From Eumeta japonica (Eukaryota; Arthropoda; Insecta; Lepidoptera; Psychidae), in assembly GCA_005406025.1 (NCBI GenBank), contig BGZK01000850.1, forward strand, positions 124,001 through 188,000: DNA of 64,000 nt. Reading direction: 5' to 3'. Within the stretch, counting starts at the first letter, position 1; each line of letters begins with the position of its first letter. Of this stretch, positions 1 through 12,335 are shown one piece after another. The translations under genes were made by a program, and so were the position numbers. Under the pieces are notes generated by a model, which saw only the letters and a program-made list of their open reading frames with translations, did not search any database and was not told the DNA's origin.

Positions 1-878
1 ACTGCTCAATTTATTTATAGCGACACCTGAAATATCTTCAGAAAAATAGAAAAAAAAAAACAAAGAAAAATATTTTTTAAAACAAAGCTAAGTTAACCAT
101 ATGAGTTGTTAAGGATACTCAGACACTCTTCTCCAAAACTCCTCGTTTCTCTGTATAAGTTAAAGTTTGTTGATTTTGAATTTGTTACAAAAAAAATTGG
201 CAAACGTGAAAGAGCTATATTCAATAGGCTTCTAGGCTAGGCAGCTAGGCTAAGTGAATTAATGAAACCAATCGTGCTAAATGTGATTACATCCTTATGG
301 ACCAACTATAGAGCAATTGACGATCAGAGCAATATTGTTTCAATGAGATTTATTGATATAATTAAATCTTGTGAGAGATTTGAAATGATATAGTGTGAAG
401 AATAAAAGATTTCTCTTTAAAATAATGGATTAGTGAGAATGATTAAAATTGAGTACCTAGGCTTCATATTTTCTGTTGCCCGACTGTAATGCACGGCCGC
501 GTTGCCGCGTGCAATATTAATAAATTTAAAAAACATAGTGTAAATGAATATTAAAACGATAATAACGCTTGGGCATCAACATATTTAGGTTTTCAAATAT
601 AAAAAAAGGATGTATATGGCTCAACGAGTTTAATGTTGACCCCTCCCCCTCCTGTATTTTCGAAACGGTGGTAAATAAACAAATTTGTTTAACTTCAATG
701 ACACCACACGTTGAGTAAAACAAATTTTTTTTTTCTAAGTACCTTCGAAAAAAATTTCATCATGTCTCGAAATAAAATCTGAATACTGTTTATTCTATAA
801 TTCGATACAACGCCGGAGCCCGTGTTCCGTTTATAAATAGACATAACAAAACTCTTAATTAGCAAAGGCTACATGTAT
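1..878. other. AT-rich non-coding stretch
   Basis: No exon-like segment, structural RNA or delimitable mobile element is visible here. The sequence is AT-rich with short homopolymer runs. The only composition change is a brief GC-rich word near 493-510. The short reading frames here look like chance. Confidence 0.6.
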
Positions 879-1025
879 CGATCGCGGGTGCAGCGTCCGA
901 CAGCGGCTAAATATAGCAGCCGACGGAGCGCGGAGGCTGTCACCGCCCCCCCCCGCGCCCCTCGCGCCGTGACCTTCGCCCTCTCGATGCGGCCGCCCCC
1001 CGCGATTGACAGTCAATCATGAGCT
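879..1025. promoter_or_regulatory. CpG-rich patch, candidate regulatory DNA
   Basis: About 150 bases of GC- and CpG-rich sequence stand in AT-rich surroundings, including a C-only run near 943-954 and several CGCG words. No repeat relative was noticed elsewhere in the window and no frame looks coding. In such genomes these patches are often promoters, first exons or enhancers, but nothing here fixes a strand or a start site. Confidence 0.25.
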
Positions 1026-2100
1026 GCGACCCTCTATTAGAAAATACCGACTATTGATCCTACACTAATCGTGTTATCGCCGAAGACGTCACAGACTAAA
1101 AATATTTCTGCCTTACTGTTTCGCAGCATGAGACCTTATTTATATATTGATTGAGGTTAATTCACGATGAAAGGCCGGCATCATATTCAATTCACGAACA
1201 CAGCATGATAATATTACCTCATGGACTCAAAGATAATTTTAACTAAAATATATTTACGTTTGTGATTTTTACAGGATCATTATTTTATTTTATATTCTGC
1301 GATTTTGTTTCGTTACTGATAACATTTTCTTAAAAATAAAAATAAAATAATAATGTTATTCCTCCTAACGTTCAAAATACACTTACTTATCGTGCTCCCG
1401 TTGAAAACATGTCTTTAACACGGTCTTTCGCTTATATTTACTTCAATTTTCAATAAGTTACCAAAGTATATCATGTGAAAAGCTGTAGTCTCTGCCTATC
1501 CCTACCCTTCTGGGAAATAGGCGTGAGTATATACTGTATTATTATTAATATACGTAGGTATGCCTTTTTTCATTTTAATTTCCCAATAGCATTTCTTTGC
1601 ATTGTAATAAAATAATGTACATTGATATAATTATTATCATGTTCAAATTACAATGAATGTCATTCAAACTTACTTGTGACCAATGAGTCACTTGTTTCCT
1701 TCTTGAAATTATCGCTCAATACGATTTGACGCATCCATGAATAATTTGGATACTGACACAAACACTGATGAATCATACAACAATACGTTTTCAGCATTCT
1801 TCTGTGAAATCTAGAACAGCATCGACAATACGCGAAGCAACAAAAATAACATACACACCAACTAAAATGAATAGACATAAAAACATTTTTTTTTTTAATT
1901 TCAAACCAAAGAACCATTTCCAATAAGCGTCAAAAAATAAATATTTTCAATGAGCATCAAAGACTACCAACTAAATTCTAAGTTTTGCCAATATTTACAG
2001 GTCTGTAAAAGTGAAATTATAAAATATACGTATACACATCACACGCAACAAGTACCAAAAAATTAACACAAATATAAATAAAGAAAACTTTTGATAAGCT
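1026..2100. other. AT-rich non-coding stretch with a short dispersed-repeat segment
   Basis: Mostly featureless AT-rich DNA. Positions 1503-1520 carry TACCCTTCTGGGAAATAG, exactly repeated at 22841-22858. I associate this segment with a short interspersed repeat of Lepidoptera, usually followed by GCGTGAGT as seen here at 1521-1528. A cysteine-rich open frame on the minus strand at 1660-1923 resembles no family I know and is not called. Confidence 0.45.
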
Positions 2101-2112
2101 ATCATGACAAAC

Positions 2113-2935
2113 ATTTGCATATCTTATAAGATACGCGAGACGATGATAGGCGGATATCGTGTCTTGTTCTTATCGCGCCGTGGTCCGCTGACGTTGAAGC
2201 GGCATTGATTTCTTTGAATCGCGATGCAAAACCTGAATGCGGATTTAGTTCTTGGGATGATTAATTAGTAAAATTATACAATGCAGTCTCATATGAAACC
2301 CACAGATGGCTACTCTCTATGTTTCAAGCAGAAATGAATTATGAAACAGAAGTCTTCTCCTAATAACAATACTAGATAGTAATATGTTACAGCAAGAAGC
2401 AAAATCGAAGTAGAATGCGGAATGGACGGAGAGACAGAGGATCAATAAGCAACAAGGGCGCAAACGTTCAGGTATTTCTGGATAATGATGTAAAGCCGTG
2501 CACGGACATGACGAGACGTGCATCAAAACGTGAAGAAAAGAATTTCAATACAAAAATGTACAATTATATTACTCTTATATTCTGTTTTTCTGTAAGAGCA
2601 GTTTCATGCCCAGCGGTTGGGACGTTATAAGATTGCACGAGCAAACATAAGGCTTGTTAAGTCAACGACCCCGTTATTTGCATGTCATTTGCGGAAATAT
2701 TTTCGTCGAACCGCCGCATTAGCCGGATGACGCAGGGGGTCCCGCACTCGCGCGCGGCGGTCCCTATGACGCGCCCGTCCTCGTGACGTCAGCACACATG
2801 ACTCCCGCGTACGCGCTCACTACGCACACACGCACGCCCTCCGGCGAGAGTAAACGCGCTCGCCGACGACGGAACTATGTAACACATGCATCCATCCGCG
2901 CTTCTGGTTAAAAAGAAAGAATATTTCTATTTGCA
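2113..2935. promoter_or_regulatory. POU octamer cluster with GATA-like sites
   Basis: Three exact octamers ATTTGCAT occur at 2113-2120, 2676-2683 and 2928-2935. The first is followed closely by AGATAC, TGATAG and TTATCG words at about 2128-2175, which fit GATA-factor sites. The octamer is the known binding site of POU-domain factors. The interval overlaps a CpG-rich patch at about 2695-2890 and has no visible transposon signature, so an enhancer or promoter is a reasonable inference, not shown. Confidence 0.25.
2695..2890. promoter_or_regulatory. CpG-rich patch
   Basis: GC-rich sequence with many CpG steps (CGCGCGGCGG, GACGCGCCC, CGCGTACGCGC) and a TGACGTCA palindrome (CRE/ATF-type) at about 2785-2792, bounded on both sides by AT-rich DNA. 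No coding frame or splice pair was found. It could be a promoter or first exon of an unseen gene. Confidence 0.3.
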
Positions 2936-3597
2936 TCCGAAACAAATCGCGTTCGATTGTTGAAGGCCCTGTCGGAGCGTGGATCCATTTTTAGAAGCAA
3001 CGATGTACTATCTAATCGATACGGTCTCGAGAAAAGCCGAGACGAGAGACTGCTTATCAGAAATAATGCTGCCTAAAACAAAATAGTCGAATATCCCTAC
3101 TCGATGGAGCGAGCGGCGTACGACTACGCACATACCTCAATTTCGTCACGACCGTTAACCCGTCTAATTTCGGTTTAATGCCAATTGCATCATCTTTATT
3201 ATAATAATATACATCCAACTAAAACACAGTCCGTCCGTATCGCTTATGATCCTAAAAAATGGTCCTTCGAAACGTATACAGAAGGAACTAGATATTGTCA
3301 CGATTGAGACACATTGATTATCGCTTCCACAATAATAGAGGTGTGGAAAAGCCGGAGATATATCCGCCATAAATGAAGTTTGACAATAAAAAATAAAACG
3401 CCCAATTCCAACTTTATATCTACATCGTTTATCTACTGCAATCATTTCAAATACAAAGTGTATGTTTAACATTTTATAGTACATTTACTGATTTGTGAAA
3501 TTTTTATTATAAAAATACACTGTCAAAACAATTACGTACATCGCTGTTGCTTTAAAATTCAGTAAATATCGAAATATGTATCGTGATAAAACCTATC
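2936..3597. other. Non-coding stretch, nothing recognised
   Basis: Moderately AT-rich sequence without repeats matched elsewhere in the window. A 106-codon minus-strand frame at 3164-3484 has no recognisable motif and no ATG-linked coding signature, so I regard it as chance. Confidence 0.45.
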
Positions 3598-3864
3598 CTA
3601 ATTGGGTTCAAGGCCCTCCCAAACAAAAATCCAGGAACCATTGCCGTCTGCTATGACATATTCATTTGCTTCCCTCAAAATTGCATAAAGGCAACAACAA
3701 CATATGGCGAAATCAAGGACACAATTAAATTTGTTTTCCTCGGTGTTTGGTAACGATTTGTTGACTTCATAAAACGTTTTAGTTTCACAAGGCAAATCGA
3801 GAGCAAAATGCCGTAACAATCCATTGTAAACAAGATTTTTTTTTAACAAGTTTTCATCATCCAT
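3598..3864 (-). CDS. Unrecognised 88-residue open frame, doubtful
   Basis: The frame opens at an ATG at 3862-3864 and runs 88 codons to a stop at 3598. The product is acidic near its start (MDDENLLKKN) and holds a compact cysteine run (CCCC) two thirds along, then ends EGLEPN. Its composition is more protein-like than the surrounding chance frames, and the same frame stays open upstream of the ATG. No family, splice site or signal peptide is recognised. It may be an exon or a decayed transposon gene, or simply a long chance frame in AT-rich DNA. Confidence 0.15.
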   Translation of the reverse strand: MDDENLLKKNLVYNGLLRHFALDLPCETKTFYEVNKSLPNTEENKFNCVLDFAICCCCLYAILREANEYVIADGNGSWIFVWEGLEPN

Positions 3865-4839
3865 GTTCAAGCTCACGCTTTTTAAATTAGCTGATTGATC
3901 TCTATAGACTATGTCGGTCAACAATACGTATAATACCAATATTAAATGTTATTATTTTTCATCGCATATACAAATAGTTTTGTCGTCAATTCACAGAATA
4001 TTATATTAAAAACTAGACGATCAAAATAAAGCCATTTCAAAAAAAAGCTGTTATCCAGAATTCAAATATATACCTTTATATTTACAACTCTAATTTAAGT
4101 AAACTACGCAACGCATTAAGACCCACACCTAGAACTATACGCCAAATAATGCTACTCGCTCATCTTTTATGAATACGCCATCATGTGATCTACATTTTAA
4201 AAATCTGTTCTTTTTTGTGATCCGCGCTTAGGCCTTACGATGTTAGCGCAAATGGACGGTAAAACAGAGACTACGTCGATAAAGCAGATAGCATAATAAA
4301 GAATATTTATGAGCCTCTTCCACCATTTCTTTTTAAATTGACATTTAACAAAAAGTCTCATTTAAAATAAAATTTGCGTTCATAGATTGGCACGGTTAGA
4401 ATTATTACTTATTTATCATGCGTAAAATAGACAAAAAATTTTAAAAGTTTCATTTTCTTCGCCATGAAATATACCATTGTTTCTCACAGAAATCAATAGA
4501 TGGAGATGTATTAAAATTGAATCGCACTATGGTTTCATTCATATTCGGCATTAAATAGGCAACATTATATATTATTGTTAATGTGGAATTTATAATGTAA
4601 ATAATATTAAAATTGATTCCAATTCAGTGAAAATCTTACGTGCGTTGGAGTATTCAATTTTCAGTGGAACATTTATTTGTATTTGATTTTCGTACATTTA
4701 CCTTGTCCAATTTTTCGTTTATCGTTCTCCAATTTTAAATATTTTCCTTGTTTAGTTAGACCTTTTAGTATATACGTATAAAGAATCAGAAGAGAGAAAA
4801 AAATTGGTACATTAGATATTTCAGAAAATCTACTACAGC
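3865..4839. other. AT-rich non-coding stretch
   Basis: No repeat, exon or structural element is recognised. Composition is uniformly AT-rich. Confidence 0.5.
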
Positions 4840-5195
4840 GATATTCGAAACGTTGACAGAATTGCATTTCAATGGTTTTTAGATTTTTTGTCCGTTTGTC
4901 TGTCTGTGAAATTGTTCGCAAATTCCGTAAAAACTACCGAAAATAATGTGATGAAAGTTGGTATGGTAATAATTTGTTCACCGGAATAATATATTATAGG
5001 CCATTTTTTTCCTAGCTACTATTTTTTTAAATTAAATATTTTTTTAACAGAACCGGAGACCAAAATCGGAAGCAAAAGCGAAGCCAAGATTGAAATTGAA
5101 TCTAAACGAACAAGGTTTCCGGTCGATTATAATCGGTCGATATAAAAAAAAATCATTCCATATCCCCGCGGGCGGAGTCGCGGACGAAAGCTTTT
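4840..5195 (+). repeat. Dispersed repeat with degenerate CGGAA-type array and conserved tail
   Basis: The segment begins with text typical of lepidopteran LINE 3' regions (GTCCGTTTGTCTGTCTGTG near 4890). It then has a purine-rich degenerate array at about 5050-5150 built from words such as CCGGAG, ATCGGAAG and AAGCGAAG, and ends with CCCCGCGGGCGGAGTCGCGG at 5165-5184 followed by ACGAAAG. Related array-plus-tail copies lie near 6768-7170, 9540-9795, 27890-28010 and, inverted, 52700-52960. The tail looks like the 3' end of a LINE family; the class is my inference. Confidence 0.5.
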
Positions 5196-5369
5196 ATTTA
5201 TTAAGTTCGAAAGGTTCTACATTGTGGTTCCATTCCTTCTGATAGATTTTAATACCATTACAAAATACAACAAGGAATTTTACATATAGAGAGGACCCCT
5301 TGCTCGAAACATGTTTAGTGTGAGGCCTAAATCAGTGGAAGACGATTCGGTAAAACTGTCCCTCGTCGC

Positions 5370-5575
5370 AGGCTCCTGCGGCCTACCCGTGAACGTCGAC
5401 ACGCGCCATACCATAAACAATGCGGTGGATAGAGGAAGTGGAAAACTGAACGAGGATGGACGACGGCGACAAACGAACGCGGCCGGCCGGCGTGACGGAC
5501 GCGCTCCACGGCGCCGGCCGGCCCCGGGCGCCGGCCGCCGGTCGACGCCGGCGTCTCTGGTCTTTCGCCACAAAT
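5370..5575. promoter_or_regulatory. CpG-rich patch with GCCGGCC words
   Basis: This is one of the most GC-rich stretches in the window, with repeated GGCCGGCCGG and GGCGCCGGCC words near 5480-5550. Long frames are open on both strands, as expected when GC-rich DNA lacks stop codons, and none shows a clear splice-bounded exon. It could be a promoter or the 5' part of a transposon, since an R1-type LINE end starts about 175 bases downstream. Confidence 0.3.
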
Positions 5576-5750
5576 ATTATTTTCTACAATTTCATATCCA
5601 TTGTTGTTTCACTATGCAATGTTCAGTAATGGGATGAGGCGACTAATGGAAGGGAGTTTTACCGCTGTCCCTCGACTAAGTGCTGACTAAGTCAAGCCAC
5701 ACTATGAAACCTCACAGCTTTTAACCTGTCATGGATGTTTCAGGAAGAGA

Positions 5751-5993
5751 TTGAACGAGCTGGGACCGAATGACTCGAGCGTGTGCTGATGTGGACAGAC
5801 GGACGAGGACATGCATCACGTTTTGTGGTCACGCCCTCTATATGACGACTTAAGGAATGTAATGTTAAATGGGATGGACATGACGAATGCAGGTCCGATT
5901 TACTACGCGGATCTTGTGAGCACGCACGCGAACTTCCGCAGGTGTTGGGAATATGCGCGTGCTTGGCACAAATTGCGCGGCTGGCAGAAATGA
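5751..5993 (+). pseudogene. R1-clade non-LTR retrotransposon, C-terminal end of the reverse transcriptase protein
   Basis: Translation on the plus strand gives the typical end of R1/TRAS-type LINE ORF2 proteins. A cysteine-histidine knuckle is visible (CGQTDEDMHHVLW, Cys and two His), then LYDDLR, then the terminal block ADLVSTHANFRRCWEYARAW and HKLRG before a natural stop at 5991-5993. One in-frame TGA interrupts the knuckle at about 5787, consistent with a decayed CGA arginine codon. These elements encode endonuclease and reverse transcriptase and copy by target-primed reverse transcription. Only the last 80 codons are seen, so this is probably a 5'-truncated insertion. Family assignment is from recall of the conserved C-terminal motif. 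Confidence 0.7.
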
Positions 5994-6767
5994 AGAAGCA
6001 AAGATAGAAGAGGAATTGCTCGGCGATGAAGTCTGTGCTGTGGTGTCACAAGCCCTTTTAAGAGAGAGTTGTTTTTAGGGACAAGGAACAGAACTAAAGA
6101 ATAACTTGTAAGCATAAAGAGACCGTGGGACTAGATTTATCGGTGTCCACGACGCTTCCGCGATTCGGCCCATATGACCAAAGATGTCGGAGGCCATGAG
6201 AGGTGGTGGGCTGTTCACTGATTCAATTGTGGTACTATTTTTAATGTTTAATAATTTTTTAATATTGTTCTTGTATTTCACTACGAATCTACCGAGGACC
6301 TAACAATAATGTGCATTGCAATTTTTATTTTTATTAATGTAAATATAGCTTTTGGTATTCTTTAAAAGAAGTGAAATGAAAATAATAAAAAAAAATAAAA
6401 GTACGAAGCTCTTTTTAAAATTAAGAGTTAGACAGAGAAGTGACTGGTGAACTATACCGTAGCGACATATTTAAAATACAATTACTTTCTAAAAATTTCA
6501 TTTTAGATTTTGCAAAAAAGATTGAGCAAAAATATTTAATTAATTTTGTTCCTTTTAACAGATTTCATTTATATTTAAATTTTTATTATCATAACTAGTA
6601 CACAGACAAATCATCCTATTATAGTACATACAACGCAACGTATCTACGTATCTGTCAATCTACCAAGTATCAGTTTATGTGCTTACAACGTAAAAATTAT
6701 TGATTCTTATTCAGGAGATTCTTTTTTTAATATGAAATTATCGTTATCGCAATAGGTTTCAGTATAC
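5994..6767. other. LINE 3' region followed by AT-rich DNA
   Basis: The first about 250 bases are of moderate GC and probably belong to the untranslated tail of the R1-type element. From about 6230 the sequence becomes AT-rich with A-runs near 6388-6398. No further gene or element boundary is visible. Confidence 0.4.
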
Positions 6768-7170
6768 ACTAGTTTTTGCCCGCAACTTTATCTGCATGAA
6801 CAGGAAACAAATTCCCTACTTTTGTTGCCAATTGATTATCGGTGTAACAATATCCATCAATCAAGAGAGGACCGATACCACTTCGGGATAGGAATCGCGA
6901 GCCCTGTCGCCCTTGCGATCGGGGTCGAGAGCAAAGGTGAGGTCATTTCATAGTAAAATAATGTAATGATAGTACGTACGTTTTCGTTCTAAGAGAACGC
7001 GTTCCACTGGCATAATTTGACCGGAATTCCATCGATGATGGAACCCGGATTGGGATTGAGTGCAAAAGCGGAATTGGGAGCCGAAAGCGGAATTGGGAGC
7101 CGAATGGAGTATAAGACTGACCTCCGAAACGAGATCGAAACAGAAAACGTAACTGCTATTAAAATCGGGG
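6768..7170 (+). repeat. CGGAA-array repeat family copy with a 19-bp tandem duplication
   Basis: The left end (6768-6805, CTAGTTTTTGCCCGCAAC) resembles the tail motif of the same family read from the other strand. The array at 7020-7170 holds words such as CCGGAA, CCCGGATTGGGATTG and CCGAAACGAGATCG. The 19-mer AGCGGAATTGGGAGCCGAA occurs twice in exact tandem at 7067-7085 and 7086-7104. Similar arrays lie near 5050, 9600, 27900 and 52850. Confidence 0.45.
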
Positions 7171-9499
7171 GGTAATCATTGTTAACAGCATGTACGGTTA
7201 ATAGGTATAATTTTGTCATATGATTTTTTTTTTGTACTAGTGAACTATAACAGAGATTGGACTTCTTTTTTCATTTTAAAAACGGTCTAAATTATACCTA
7301 TACAATTCATTATTAAATCTCAATTTAGTTGTACATTAAAAAATTCAATACCTCAGAATATTAGTCGATCGTTATTAATTATTGTGTGCGGAAATAGATT
7401 TAAAAATCAAAGCAACTAAACGAGTACCACAAACAATCACACAAATTCAACTCAAGGAAAGTTATCAATTTATAACCGAATCAATACTGTGACTATTGAC
7501 AATGATGGTGTGCGGCCGTCGCTAGTCATATTTCGAAGCCAACCTCACCATTAGTCCATGCCGTCCATTATGCTACCAGAAAAAAAAAACTTGTAATTTT
7601 ATATGACATCTTTCTGTATGGCATATAATCATAGTATGTAGTTGAGCAGCCGCCTACTGGAACCCACATTAAATTCGTATTACACGGTGATTTTTATACA
7701 TCAGTTGATTCGTATAATTTTCGGGGCAACAATAATAAGGTAACATTAGACGACAGAAAACAGCGAACATCTGTACACAAGGTCATCAACTTCGGCGGGT
7801 GACGGTGTCGCGTGTTCTTAGTGTCTCTTGCAGAACGATGGGGTTTAAGTTCTGAAAAAAAATATTGTAATAACAGAAGAAGCGATCCTCGGCACTTTAG
7901 ATATCCCATTCGATGATACAGGATCATAGAAGGAATTAGATAAATGTGAACTCTTCGTCTTTTGCACCCCCTTTCTTTGAACGAAAATATGCTATGTGGA
8001 GCGATGCCCACCTAAGTATGATTTCCAAAACGAGTCCAATGCTTCAATATTTTTAACGGCATAAAAAAACTCTCGCTCCATTAAAGAAACCGGGGCGGTT
8101 TGGGAATAGGGCTGTGTAAACATCCTTAACAAATTTCTGTGTCGCCATTACGGGCATTTCATGTGTGTTATCGAATTCATTACATTTTAACGAAGCCCGG
8201 TGTTACATTAAAGCGAAAATATCGATAATGTTACATTTTAAGCGTTCACCTTTCGCATCCTTGCGCTATACGAATTGTTTTACACTATCTAATCACATGC
8301 GGTTACGAAGTGGAAAATTAGGAAAACACTTCGATTTTTTTCCCCGATGGTCATCGATCAGCACGAAGGCAGTTCAAAGGTAATAATAATACAATAGCAG
8401 AGAGTAGAGCCTCGGGGTCGACGCCCACAGCTCGCCGCAATCGATAAGCCGCGAACCGTGAACGAGATAGGTCGTTAGACGTTAAGGAAAGTCTGAAAGG
8501 GTTCACTGATTTATGAATGTTGAAGAATACATATATCTTAAAAGGACTTCAACAATTGATATATGCCGAATGATATGAATATATCTCCTTATAGCGGGTG
8601 TTACTAAATCATCATTATAATATTTATTAACACATACAAACATTTATCAAACATACATTTATTAAAAGGAAATTTAGATTTTTTTTATTTAAAATGGGTG
8701 TAATATTTTTCTAGAAAACTTTGGAGAAATTTAAGTTTCAACTTTTAATAATAACATTATTATGTTTTAGTACCCGAATAACAAAGACACGACGATAGAT
8801 GTATCACACTCTTTGTCGCATGCTTGACAAAAATATTCGCAAATAATCAATAAAGTAAAATAATTTACTCGCTGAAGAGAATTATTTGGTATGTCAAAGT
8901 TTATATTCAAAACATCGATGTGCAACGGGTGAGGACAGTAAATTTTACCATAATACGATATAATAATTAATTTTTGTACATACAAGTATAAATTATTGTC
9001 AATAACAACGATGTAAGTAAATAATATTTCACACTATAATCATTTCAACTTTAAGGAAAATAATTTGTAAAAAATATTTATTATATTACCGTTACTACGA
9101 CACTAATATTATAAACAGATAGAACTTGTTTCATTAAACATTTTTAGGCGATATCTCTTCCCCGGTAAACATAGAGGATAATGTCGAGAACTGCTTGACC
9201 AATTCTAAAAATTTTATTGCTAATATAAAAGTACACTACGGCTCTATTATTATATTTAATTATTATTTCTTTGTTTTAAACTATTGAACATATTGCGAAG
9301 AATCAGCGTTCCTCGATAACAAACGTACAACTTCACATCCATATATTTACTTTATAAGTGTGATATGTTTAACAATTTTACGTTTCGGGGTTATGATTTT
9401 AAAAACATTTATATAAGCCTATCTATACATAAACTAACGTAAAAATTACAATAATTATTGCACCTACGTTGTAACATAGAATAATAATTAGAAGAAATC
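7171..9499. other. Non-coding stretch, mostly unique-looking
   Basis: No gene, splice-bounded exon or delimited element is seen. Moderately CpG-containing DNA at about 8150-8490 is the least AT-rich part. Text at about 9130-9260 (GAACTGCTTGACCAATTCTA) resembles lepidopteran LINE 3' regions and recurs loosely at 27635-27720, so it is probably an old LINE fragment. Confidence 0.4.
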
Positions 9500-9795
9500 A
9501 CACGGTGCATGATGCATATAATGGAGATAATCGACAACTGCATCTAGAACGGAATCGATACCGAGACTGGGACAAAATCCCGAACAGGACTAGGACTGAT
9601 CGAAATCGAGATCTAGATCGAGAACAAAAGCGGAATTGGAGAACGGAACCGGAGTTGGAACAGAAGTGGAATCGGAACTGTAATTCGAAACAACAGAACA
9701 GATGCTTGATTCATGAAAAGATCACTCGATATAAAAGATGAAGGTGTTGATTGTGTTTTCAAGCATGCGAAGCCGTGGACGAAACCTAGTACGTA
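9500..9795 (+). repeat. CGGAA-array repeat family copy
   Basis: A purine-biased degenerate array runs from about 9535 to 9695, rich in CGGAAT, CGGAAC, ATCGAGA and ATCGAAAT words. It is followed by CTCGATATAAAAG and a decayed tail GCGAAGCCGTGGACGAAACC at about 9769-9788. The order matches the copies at about 5050-5195 and 27890-28010. An open frame with repeated Arg-Asn-Arg residues exists only because the array lacks stops; it is not a gene. Confidence 0.5.
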
Positions 9796-11046
9796 TTAAA
9801 ACTAATATCTGCGTTCTCAATGGATACATTCTCGATGGCTTTATCAAAACAGGAAAAAAATTACGATGAATCGTTACCGTCACAATAGCCAAGGGTCGTC
9901 ATTCCAGTAACAACAGTACTGTAATGATTTCATTTGTCTATTAAAGAAAATCTACTTTACTAACGTGAACGTCGTTAATTATTGATCCTTGATACTGTAC
10001 CCAATAAAAAAAAATATATTGATTTGTTACCAGTCAATGTCCTCACAGAATATCTAAGTACTTGTATTTCTAAAATGATTACTGTTTTTTTAAGAAAAAT
10101 ATTACCAATATTTGAACATAAAATATATATAGTTTTGTACACAATAAACAACGTGAAGGACACTCACACTAATAATGATTTATTTATTGGACTTTCCAAA
10201 AAAAAAAAATACGTTTAGGCAACGATATCGTATTCCTTCGACCGTACTCCACGCGCCACACTCACATACCGCGATCATAACTTGTAGTACTCAGATAAGT
10301 GAATACATGCTATATATGTATACATACTAGGCATGGTTGTGTACACGTATCTTATTTTTTTTACTCTACCAAAAATGGAGACTATTCTTATTGTTATAGG
10401 ATTGTATGTAGGTACCTATTTATAACATTTACTAGCCCTTCCCCCACTCTCGCTTAACTTTACTGACCAATAAAAACCTTTATTAATGTACATTATATGC
10501 CCTTTAAAATCAGAAAGAATTTCATCGAAATGATGATGCGGTATTGAGAAAAAATATGTAGATGCATATTTTTATAGCATAGACGTTTCATGGACGTCTC
10601 CACTATTAATAATTTTTTTATTGTTAACTGCTGCTACCAACTGTTAAATTTTAAAGCTATAAATCTATGAACATTAAATGTATACCATAATAAATAATGA
10701 AACAATTTATGGGTGATAATATATCGATATATAAATCTCATTTTGGATTTTTATAAAACTTTTCGGGTAAGCTGAGCTATATATCACTCCGGTAAGCATT
10801 ATTTTATTACAGTTCGTAAAATAATTTATGGTCATTCTGTATTTGATAATAATCAATAATATTTTTGAGTAAAGCTTTTTCGAGTATTAATTACTACTGT
10901 TACAGGATATAGTGTCAAACGTTTAACGAAAATAAATTAATTATAATATAAATTGTCAACTAATAGATATGTATTACGTTTTATAATTCGCAGAACATAT
11001 TTTCTTCTACCGAACGCTACTCGGAGGACAGTGAACAGCGACATAA
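9796..11046. other. AT-rich non-coding stretch
   Basis: AT-rich DNA without recognisable exons. A remnant at about 10433-10460 (CTAGCCCTTCCCCCACTCTC) may be a very decayed tail motif of the array repeat family. Nothing else is supported. Confidence 0.45.
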
Positions 11047-11195
11047 CCAGGGGCGTACCCAGCTCCTGGCCTAAGGGGGGAGCAAGTCAGATTTTTTTAG
11101 GTCAGATCGTGTAAACGGGGCATAATATATTCTAAAATATACTATTTTCGGGGGCGGGGCGGGGGCTCCTGCCCCTACCCTGAGTACGCCCATGG
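11047..11195. mobile_element. Short inverted-repeat element (MITE), 149 bp
   Basis: The left end CCAGGGGCGTACCCAG (11047-11062) and the right end CTGAGTACGCCCATGG (11080+100 to 11195) are inverted copies matching at 14 of 16 positions. Between them lies a short GC-rich and AT-rich mix with no coding capacity. GGGGCGTA-type ends are common in arthropod DNA transposon derivatives. I could not find a clean target-site duplication, so the superfamily is left open. Confidence 0.6.
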
Positions 11196-12335
11196 ACGCA
11201 ACATCGTCGCGTCTGTGGTCGCGTTGACACTTTTCGTTCCAACGACCCCGACGGAACCGCGTCGTAGGTGACGCCGTCGACGGCCACGCCTAACGGAAAT
11301 GTTTATGCTAAGAATGAACTCAATATAATATGCTCTATTAAAAAAATTAATAAGAATATTGTAAGAGAAATATGTGATTTGAAAGATGATTGACTGAAGT
11401 GAGAAAAAGTATATTGAGATAGTTTGATAGGCTGGGAAAAATTAATGGAAATAGATGGATAGAAAATCTATAGATTAAATACACCAGCGACAAACGCGTT
11501 CTAGAAACTTTTGAAAGCCGTCGAGCCGGCGTGAAACGATTGATTGATGTCACTGAGGCAAAAGTACTTAAAGAAACAAAAGTACAGGTTGGTTGATTAC
11601 TATCTCTTTGATACTGCGTATTACTATTTAATTGTTAAATATTGTAGCACAATGTTATACTATATATCATTGACGGATGCGTATCTAACAAAATAATTTT
11701 ATCATCAATGATTATGATTGATCGATTTCCATTTCTCAATTATAAGTGCCGATAAGCAGTTGTTTACAGTAAACAGAGATACACAAATACACGCACATTT
11801 TTATAAGTAAAACGACCACTTTCGACAAATTAAAATATACATTTTTTTTGCGTATTAATAAACATTATTATTACGTATCTAATACAGATATCATCCATAT
11901 GTCCATAAGAATATTGCCTTCAATGTTTTAGATCACGCAATACCTGCTAGGTGTATGATGGAATATAATGTAAACATTTATAATGTAGCCTGAACATCGA
12001 GTGCAAATTTTTACCTAATGTTGCTATTCGGTTTATGTTTACTAATATTTGTATAGGAATTTGTAAGTTACATAAAACGACCGCTTGGCGCGCTGAGCAA
12101 ATTCTTATACGACTTATAAGAAAGGCAAACGTGACAGTAAAGATAACTAGTTAAATTGTGGTAAAAGCTTAAATCTCATATCCACCCCAAAGTCAGATTG
12201 AAAACTGGCAGTCTATTCCATCGGTAAGTTCTTGTGCTCACAAAAACATTTAGGCAACTAAATAAATGGTCGAAAACCGATCAACACGCCAAATGCAAAT
12301 CTAATAATTATGCCGCTCCGCTAATCGTACACCTG
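11196..12335. other. Non-coding stretch
   Basis: A CpG-containing piece (about 11196-11295) beside the MITE is followed by AT-rich DNA without exons or element ends. One ATGCAAAT octamer lies at about 12293-12300. Confidence 0.4.

Noticed and set aside
2424..2433. miR-184-like start TGGACGGAGA
   Set aside because: The match stops after ten bases and no hairpin is present.
9505..9741. Arg/Asn-rich frame of 78 codons
   Set aside because: It is a reading of the degenerate CGGAA array, a repeat with stop-free composition.
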